Assembly: GCA_003427395.1 (NCBI GenBank)
Contig: BFEA01000225.1
Coordinates: 1,513,385-1,537,863 of the forward strand
DNA from: Chara braunii
Taxonomy: Eukaryota; Streptophyta; Charophyceae; Charales; Characeae
Reading direction: 5' to 3'
Length of the DNA: 24,479 nucleotides
Every line of letters starts with the position of its first letter. Position 1 is the first letter of the stretch. Under the pieces are notes generated by a model that saw only the letters and a program-made list of their open reading frames with translations, was not told where the DNA came from and made no database searches. Positions 18,819 through 24,479 of the stretch are shown here, one piece after another. A program made the position numbers and the translations under genes.

Positions 18819-19284
18819 GATCTGGAGACTGATTCCGAACAACATTATATGCAGATGCCATTCTAAGCAACTCAGCTTTCAGAGTGCATGATAGGTGGGT
18901 AGTGCTGTCGGCAGCCTGATGATGATGGATGTGACGAAGACACACGCCCTTGAATTGGCATACGACTTCTCTATTGATGGACGCATGTGCGGTGTTTGGC
19001 GAAGAATCTCTGAGTGGTGTCCGTTTCGGGGTCAAAACATCAAAGAATTTCAGAGAGGCGTCCGTCTTGACACGTACAAGTGGCATCGACAGTCCAGTGG
19101 CTACAGGTCGCGACTGCAAGGGTGCAAGGGTAACTCAACATTTTGGCATTCAACCTACCGAAGGTTTTTTGTCCTTCTGTCAGGGATCCTATGCTCTACA
19201 GAGAGAGGTCTTGGTTAGCTTTATAGGATGGGAGGTTTCGTCCGACTGGAGAGTGGGTTAATGTTCGTACGGAAATTTGTGGTA
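18819..19284. other. Unassigned stretch with overlapping open frames
   Basis: Two plus-strand frames (18895-19218 and 18950-19261) and one minus-strand frame (18685-19119) are open. None has a recognisable domain or convincing start, so none is annotated as a gene. Confidence 0.3.
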
Positions 19285-19391
19285 CCATTTTTTTTCCCGA
19301 AAAGGACATACGGCCGTTGTCGCTATACCTTAGACTGAATGTTGCCCTGAATTCAGCCAGAATGACCATCATTCTATTCGGGGGAAGACGG
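19285..19391. mobile_element. TA-flanked MITE, copy D (left end decayed)
   Basis: The right end ATTCTATTCGGGGGAAGACGG is well conserved, next to TA (19392-19393). The left end is decayed (CCATTTTTTTTCCCG) next to TA (19283-19284). Internal CTTAGACTGAAT and CAGCCAGAATGACC match other copies. The size is about 107 bp. Confidence 0.65.
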
Positions 19392-19394
19392 TAG

Positions 19395-20052
19395 TCATGT
19401 GTTTCCTATGAGCCGTAACTGCTATTGGGGAGAGAGGAAGAGGGAGTGGGAGGGTCCAGGAAACTTCACCAACGGAAGGGTTTGTGCGTGGCAAGAAGGG
19501 GAAGGCCAGTGGGAGAGAGGGGGGACAGTAACAGGGGAGATAAGGGCTAAATTTAGGTACCTTCAGAATAAGGCAGAAGGTAGCAAATTACTAAATTGGG
19601 GTAGAATCTCATCTGATTGTAGCAGATTGGCTCTCATTTTCTGTCGATTTGGAACGGTTTTCTTTGTTGTGTTCTTTGCCTTTCCATTTTCGCGGAGCAT
19701 GTGGTTGCCTTGTTTGGAGGAAACTTTGAGCTTGAGGTGATATACGTGTGATATCTTTTTTCTTTGAAAAAAAAAAAAAAGCCTACAGAGTAGTACAGAC
19801 CACACTACCCGCCTGGTGATATCTTTTTCGAAGTTTTTGTCTTTTCGGTTGAAATGGGGATCCATTGTACTATAAACAAAGCCCGTCTGCACCAATGGAA
19901 ACCCTGTTTCAACGCGGAGGGCCCCCGTTTCAACAACCCGTGGTCAGTGTAGATTGGTCACGGGGCGTTCGTTGGTGCAGAGGGGTGGGGTGCTGCTCAT
20001 TAGGTTTGAACCTGGGGACATATCTCTCACTGCGATATTCATACGAGGTAAG
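19395..20052. other. Unassigned stretch
   Basis: No gene was recognised. A plus-strand frame at 19399-19740 ends in a hydrophobic FFVVFFAFPF segment but has no other support. A poly(A) run lies at 19768-19781. Confidence 0.3.
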
Positions 20053-20465
20053 CCTTGGGCGCTGGGCCCGCTTTCAATTAAAATTTTGGTTTCTTCAAAA
20101 GGAATAAAAAACAAAAAAAGAATGTTATACCCATTGCTGACTGTGGCCATGAGAGGGAGAAAAGGGGGGGGGTGGGGGGGGGGAGAGGAGACGAACGAAG
20201 AGGAGAAGACACATGTTGGACTGGAACCGATTGACCTCTCAATGGCATACTCAGAGTGGGACTTCAGTGGATGTATTTGACCGCAAAAACGGCTAATACA
20301 CTGCACAAAGGCATTGGGGAGTTGCAGTCCCCCGAGCACCCGCCACACCCCTTTAAAAATCTACTGAGGTCAACAGTCAACTTTCCTTTGTTCTATTTCG
20401 CCCTCCTTTCCTTTAGTAGACCCTTTTTAGACTTTTTAGAAAAGACAAGGGCCCAGCGCCCAAGG
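20053..20465. mobile_element. 413-bp element with perfect 17-bp TIRs
   Basis: CCTTGGGCGCTGGGCCC (20053-20069) and GGGCCCAGCGCCCAAGG (20449-20465) are exact inverted repeats. No coding region is convincing and no adjacent target duplication was found. The same terminal block, with A for G, starts the foldback element and its internal duplication (12419 and 12643). A run of G's (about 20166-20185) could form a quadruplex. Confidence 0.7.
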
Positions 20466-20500
20466 TCATACATAGATACAAGAACGAACAGTACAGGGGA

Positions 20501-20885
20501 CGGCAGGCCTCAAGTACGTAGACCTTGACTAAGCCTCACGTAGGGGCCAACAGGCCTTAAAGTCCATAGCCCTAGGCTAAGCCTTAAGTCCATAGACCTA
20601 GGCTAAGCCCCACTCAGGGGCCAACAGGCCTCCAGTCCATAGCCCCAGGCTAAGCCTCCAGTCCACAGACCTAGGCTTAGCCTCACTTAGCCCTAGGCTA
20701 AGCTTCGAGTTCATAGACGTAGACTAAGCCTCACTCAGGGGCCAATAGGCCTCAAATCCATAGCTCTAGGCTAAGCCTCAAGTCCATAGACATAGGCTAA
20801 GCCTCACTCAGGGGCCAACAGGCCTCCAGTCCACAGCCCTAGGCTAAGCCTCAAGTCCATAGACCTTACTACACTAAGCCTCACT
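20501..20885. repeat. Compound tandem array, 73-74 bp period
   Basis: About 26-bp monomers CTAAGCCTCAAGTCCATAGA alternate with longer ones containing CTCACTCAGGGGCCAACAGG. The GGGGCC landmark recurs at 20543, 20617, 20738 and 20811, so spacings are 74, 121 and 73. The 121 spacing equals one period plus an extra monomer. It is AGCC/GGCT-rich and non-coding; 20886-21060 is unassigned. Confidence 0.88.
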
Positions 20886-21060
20886 CCCCGCAGCAAAGAA
20901 AGGGACTACACATTCACAATAATACCAGCATATACATGCGGAGCTTTCCTATGCCTACCAACTGTTTCACCAACAAGGAACGGACACCATACGAATTACC
21001 TACCTATACAATTCCTATACCTCACTGCCATAATGGCCAAACATAAGGAAACTGACGAAT

Positions 21061-21227
21061 GGGCCTCGCTCCACTACGCAACATTCTAAATGTGACTGGA
21101 GCTGGTAATAGCACACACACATTCTTCCCAGCTCCAGATACATTCAAAATGCTGGAGCGGTCGGAATGCATCTCGCCAGACTTTCCATCCACAGACAAGT
21201 ACAATATTGAGCAGTGGAGTGAGGCCC
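21061..21227. mobile_element. Foldback element FB1
   Basis: The outer arms GGGCCTCGCTCCACTACGCA and GAGCAGTGGAGTGAGGCCC pair with about 21 of 25 positions matching. The inner arms CATTCTAAATGTGACTGGAG (from about 21082) and CTCCAGATACATTCAAAATG also pair. The nested symmetry and size (167 bp) match FB2 and FB3. Confidence 0.75.
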
Positions 21228-21257
21228 AATGTCATCTAAAGTCTCCAACAAGCGCAA

Positions 21258-21380
21258 TGGAAAAGAAATAATGAACAACTCTCTCAAAAAGAACTCCAAA
21301 AGAAATCTGACACAGCGGAAAAGAAAAGAAATCATGAGCACTTCTCTCAAAAAGAACTCCAAAAGATATCTGACGCGTAG
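21258..21380 (+). repeat. 63-bp (21-codon) tandem duplication in an open frame
   Basis: Two copies of a segment containing GAAAAGAAAT-ATGA-CA, CTCTCAAAAAGAACTCCAAA and AGA-ATCTGAC are exactly 63 bp apart. In the plus frame they encode Lys-rich units sharing KEIM-x-x-SLKKNSKR-x-LT. The frame (about 21229-21435) has no known domain. It may be a coding remnant or chance. Confidence 0.7.
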
Positions 21381-21458
21381 ATGCATCAAGACTCATAAGC
21401 TACCAGGTGAGGACCGACTGCCCCATGTCATCTAATGTCCTCTAAACCATATTCTTGG

Positions 21459-21705
21459 CCCGACCGGGAAAGATGGCACCTTTCAAACTTTCCTTTACTA
21501 ATCTAATAAAATCTAGGCAAATTGTTTGTCTCAGTGCTTCTTCGATTCGCTCCACCACACCAATGGCACATAGTGAAGGCTCCCGACCAGCAAAGATGAC
21601 GCCTTTTGAACTTTCCTTTGCCAATCTACGCAAATTGTGTGTATCAGTGCTTTTCTTTTTTTGATTCGCCCCACCATACAAACGGCATGTAACGAAAGCT
21701 GAATC
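21459..21705. repeat. 133-bp tandem duplication
   Basis: Unit 1 (21459-21591) and unit 2 (from 21592) share CCCGACC, AAAGATG, AACTTTCCTTT, CAAATTGT and TCAGTGCTT in order. Divergence is roughly a fifth by eye, with a few indels. A T-run and a G-run follow at 21765-21788. Confidence 0.85.
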
Positions 21706-21918
21706 CTTGAAGGTTGGATTCGTTGATCTTACCATGTCATTCATCTGCCTCCAAAGCATCCTCCTCTTTTTTTTTTGGCGGGGGGGGGCGCATCCCAAGT
21801 ATAACAGCTCTTCTCCCTTCCAGGACATGAGCACAATCAGCTGAAAGTGATGTCGCCAAAGTGCCTAATCGGAAAGAATTAAAATCAGATGACAAAAATT
21901 TTCCCCTCGAGCTGCAGG

Positions 21919-22264
21919 GAAGAGGTGACCATCCTAAAGCCACCACCAAAATCGCAGAACATCTGAGACCAGGGGCAACCTGCCAAGAGGCGCTGGAGGT
22001 CCTCAACACCAATGAAGCCTCACGAACGCCAGCCACAGCAAAGGTGTTCCACTGTTCCCCCTCTGACGACGACGAAAAAACATAGCAATGTGAGAAGAGG
22101 TGACCATCCTAAAGCCACCACCAAAATCGCAGAACATCTGAGACCAGGGGCAAGCTGCCAAGAGGCGCTGGAGGTCCTCAACACCAATGAAGCCTGACGA
22201 AAGCCAGCCACAGCAAAGGGGTTCCACGGTTCCCCTCTGACGACGACGAAAAAGCATGGCGTTT
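21919..22264. repeat. 175-bp tandem duplication, very similar copies
   Basis: Unit 1 (21919-22093) and unit 2 (22094-22264) share GGTGACCATCCTAAAGCC, GCAGAACATCTGAGACCAGG and CTCAACACCAATGAAGCC with very few differences, so the duplication is recent. In the plus strand, unit 1 belongs to a frame (about 21840-22085) encoding DHPKATTKIAEHLRPGATCQ and ending SDDDEKT. Unit 2 hits TGA early. A decayed gene fragment is possible; no family was recognised. Confidence 0.88.
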
Positions 22265-22289
22265 GTGAGAATCGATCGACGTACATTAA

Positions 22290-22415
22290 ATCGATCCATC
22301 ATACCTTTCCCAGCTATCGCTACAGTGCCGCGACAGTTCGTCAGGAATGGTTTTGTCCTCAAGCGGCAGTCCCATACATCCCGCCGCATTAACGGCTGCA
22401 CTTCGGGGAAGTACA
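22290..22415. mobile_element. TTAA-type MITE, copy 13 (right end deleted)
   Basis: After TTAA (22286-22289) a decayed end reads ATCGATCCATCATACCTTTC and continues CCAGCTATCG, as in copies 5 and 10. The right end stops at GGGGAAGTAC and passes directly into the next element, consistent with loss of the palindromic junction. Confidence 0.55.
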
Positions 22416-22604
22416 AACCGCCAGTACACGGCCTCAGCCCTGCTGAAAAAGAAACTCGTAGCCTAAAAATTTTTCGGAGGATCGGCCTACCAGACCATGA
22501 TGGCTGGCAGCGCCTGCCAAAAAAGAACAAAAGTGCGGCGCTGGCGATTCGGAAAACATTGGCGCGCAGCAAGGGGCCTGCAGGCCCGGGTGTACTGGTG
22601 GTCC
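22416..22604. mobile_element. TTAA-type MITE, copy 12
   Basis: The left end AAACCGCCAGTACACGGCC and right end GGGTGTACTGGTGGTCC form inverted repeats. Size is about 189 bp. No TTAA survives at either side. The interior contains GCTGGCAGCGCCTGCC. From here to 22947 no gene was recognised. Confidence 0.6.
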
Positions 22605-22750
22605 CCACATACTTGGCAACAGCCAATAGCAATAGCAACCTCCAAAAACTTGGGGAAAGTTGGCTTATCTGGACAAACCACAGTGGGACTCTTCCCCCAT
22701 CTCCGAATGGGGCTCCAGTGGCCATAGTGGCTGTGGGAACAGAATCAACA

Positions 22751-22780
22751 GATCGATCGATGACTGATCGATCGATCGAT
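22751..22780. repeat. (GATC)n-type tract
   Basis: Interrupted tandem GATC/ATCG units around a GACT break, followed by TTAATTAA. Confidence 0.9.
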
Positions 22781-22947
22781 GTTAATTAAGCCACAAGGAC
22801 CCCCACATTTAAGGAAAGGCAATAGTGACAGCAACCTCCAAAAATAGGAGAAACTCGGCATTGTCAGCAACATGACTTACCAGGACAAACCAAAGTGTAC
22901 TGAAGACTTGCTCATCTTCCCCATCACTGGATGCCCTCCCATGTCCT

Positions 22948-23052
22948 GTCCTTTGGGACATCCATTAACATGGGAACAACAGAGAGAAGATAGATTAGCA
23001 AGGCCCCTGCGCATTCAAGTAGGACACATTGTCACACGAATTGGGAAATTGA
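22948..23052 (+). pseudogene. U6: U6 snRNA-derived sequence, second copy
   Basis: The order of U6 is kept: GTCCTTTGGGACATCC (5' stem-loop), ATGGGAACAACAGAGAGAAG, ATTAGCAAGGCCCCTGCGCA, GGACACATTGTCACACGAAT and a final GAAATTG. Small insertions (AGATAG, TTCAAGT) and a change in the ATGG/AAGG block make it non-functional. No TATA box or terminal T-run is present. Its right edge runs straight into foldback element FB2. Confidence 0.75.
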
Positions 23053-23198
23053 GTCTCGCTCCACAGCACAACATTCTAAATGCATCTGCAGCAGGTAATG
23101 GTCCTGGTGCATTCAAAATGTCCAATGGTCCAAATATACCTGGTCCAGCATATGCACCAGATACGTAGAATTGAGAATTGAGTAATGGAGCGTGGCCC
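23051..23198. mobile_element. Foldback element FB2
   Basis: The outer arms GAGTCTCGCTCCACAGCACA and GAGTAATGGAGCGTGGCCC pair imperfectly. The inner CATTCTAAATGCATCTGC block is related to FB1. Size is about 148 bp. A further GCATTCAAAATG block matches FB1 position for position. Confidence 0.65.
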
Positions 23199-23440
23199 AT
23201 GGTCTCGCCAATTCCACATCCGGTTTGGGCAGCAATAATGATTTGCGAACGTGGCAATGTGATGGCCCAGTCCTCGCACTGGGAGCCTCGCCGCACCACT
23301 CATCAAATGTGAACAAAAGAAAAACTACAAAAAAATAATGGCGGGTGTTTCCTACCAAGTTGTTGCCGAATATACATTTGGCCAGTGACGAAGCGAGGCC
23401 TTGTACCCGGTTTCCGTGGATCATCCCAATGCCAATCCGT
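23199..23440. other. Unassigned stretch
   Basis: No gene was seen. GACGAAGCGAGGCCTTGTAC at about 23388 resembles an isolated foldback end. Confidence 0.3.
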
Positions 23441-23441
23441 A

Positions 23442-23587
23442 GGATCTCACTCCAATACTCAACATTCTGCCGTATGTGGACTGCCTCTTCTGGACAAAGA
23501 CAGATCGAGCATTTTGAGTGTATCAGGACCAATATATCAAGGCCAGTCTCCAGATACATTTCCGATGCTGTGCAGCGGAGCGAGGCC
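23442..23587. mobile_element. Foldback element FB3
   Basis: The outer arms GGATCTCACTCCAATACTCA and TGTGCAGCGGAGCGAGGCCC pair imperfectly. The inner CATTTTGAGTGTATC and CCAGATACATTTCCGATGCT blocks correspond to those of FB1. Size is about 146 bp. Confidence 0.65.
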
Positions 23588-23925
23588 CATAAGATCCGAC
23601 GTTAGGTCCTCGGAGGGGTTGGCTGATCTGAACGGATGGAAAGTATGACTTGTCTCACCGCCAGCTGCAAGGACACAGACAGGCTCTAATCCATCACTCA
23701 GATCTGAAATTATTGTCCCAACCAAGATCTGAGCTGTTTTGCTGAGTCAGAGACAGGACTTCACAAGTCCAAGCTAATGACCAAATTCAACAGGAGCAAG
23801 ACTTATTCCTGTACTCAGTACAGATGTTTCAGGTGGCAGGTGATGGAAGGGGTCTGAGACCCTTGGAGAAAAAAATGGTGTACAAACAAAGAAGATTTAC
23901 GCCAAAAGGCATCAGCAGAAGTGAC

Positions 23926-24040
23926 TGATAGAGGGCATCGTCAAGACCAAGCACCCAACCAAATTCAACAGAGGGAAATGTATGATAGAGGGCATTGTCA
24001 GGACTGCGGGGAGCACCAAACAGAGGGAAATGGACCGAAG
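23926..24040 (+). repeat. 57-bp (19-codon) tandem duplication in an open frame
   Basis: GATAGAGGGCATCGTCAAGA (23927) recurs as GATAGAGGGCATTGTCAGGA (23984), each followed by a CAGAGGGAAATG block. A third partial copy lies near 23768-23800 (ACCAAATTCAACAGG). In the plus frame both units begin [LM]IEGIV-[KR]-T, and the frame stays open to TGA at about 24201. No domain was recognised, so it is not called a gene. Confidence 0.7.
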
Positions 24041-24479
24041 GTGCAGCTTACGCAACCGACACACATTCGTCATCGACGAACACGCGTGCACAAGGGCTGA
24101 GAGCACCAAGAGACGAGATACATTGTCAAGCGTAGACCAATCACAGGCCAGTGGTGCGAGGGCCTTCAGCACAGAATACAGGTGGCCTGATCAGCACGGC
24201 TGACGCAGGTATAGGATCCACAAAAACAACCAAAAAGAGAAAGGATCCAGGACTCCGAGAAGGAATCATAACTTTTCATAGAGGTGGAACAATTTCAATT
24301 TTTGAAGGAATGGTGATAGATAAGAGCAGTCAAAAAATTCCTCACTGTAAGGGTGAGGTAATCAATGCTGGTTCTGATTACTTTAGCACTGTAAGGGATG
24401 CTGGGCCCCAATTCACAGCTGCAGCCTGCAGGTGTTGCTCCTTACCAATAAGAAACAAGCCTCTGGCAGGAGGGAGGGG
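24041..24479. other. Right flank without a supported gene
   Basis: The open frame that starts in the 57-bp repeat ends at about 24203. Beyond it CACTGTAAGGGTGAGGTAAT and CACTGTAAGGGATGCTGGGC (24344 and 24388) form a short direct repeat. Nothing else was recognised. Confidence 0.35.

Noticed and set aside
20038-20472. TCATAC on both sides of the 413-bp element as a target duplication
   Set aside because: The left copy is several bases away from the terminal repeat, so it is not a flanking duplication.
21800-21835. Strong acceptor-like CTCTTCTCCCTTCCAG
   Set aside because: All three frames close within about 19 codons after it, so it does not feed the downstream open frame directly.
22003-22725. 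240-codon minus-strand frame
   Set aside because: It runs through the recent 175-bp duplication and two MITEs, so its length reflects repeats rather than a gene.

Overview
The window looks like repeat-rich nuclear DNA of a eukaryote. The evidence is long dinucleotide microsatellites, two degenerate U6 snRNA copies, tRNA-derived sequences, many short inverted-repeat elements, and one intron-containing protein gene. The gene ends its last visible exon inside an IQ calmodulin-binding motif, at the phase-0 intron position I recall for plant IQD (IQ67-domain) proteins. A green plant or streptophyte alga therefore seems most likely; that is inference, and the species cannot be fixed from the sequence.

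Region 1-7480 holds the only protein gene I can support, read right to left. A model with consistent splice phases starts at an ATG at 6942 and runs through exons 6942-6935, 6727-6536, 5534-5248 and 5176-2736 (2928 coding bases, 976 codons). It stops at a GTAAGC donor at 2735. The 71-base third intron is the weak point; a frameshift there is possible. The protein is long, charged and mostly low-complexity. It has a WH2-like LRRV segment, two copies of an AW-x-RVS-x-WM motif, and the N-terminal half of an IQ motif. No convincing continuation was found in 1-2735, which holds microsatellites and two small MITE copies and may be intron.

Region 7481-20052 shows no convincing gene. It is built from MITEs, tandem duplications and retroposon debris. 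The dominant system is a family of about 95-205 bp elements with ends ACCACCAGTACCTTTCC and TTAA at most borders, found in at least a dozen copies through the window. Several are chained end to end with one shared TTAA between them. A second family (about 105 bp, ends CCGTCTTC) is bounded by TA. One copy sits inside one unit of a tandem duplication whose other unit preserves the empty site. A third element (12419-13155) is a large palindrome of about sixteen degenerate units with the core GGGTAY-N6-AATTK, eight in each orientation.

Region 20053-24479 contains a 413 bp element with perfect 17 bp terminal inverted repeats, a compound tandem array with a 73-74 bp period, three copies of a foldback element, several short tandem duplications (two with unit lengths divisible by three in open frames), more TTAA-type MITEs and a second U6-like copy that abuts a foldback element.

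No CRISPR array, rRNA, intact tRNA, virus or prokaryotic-type operon was seen. The distinctive content is the set of non-autonomous elements, none of which encodes a visible transposase here.
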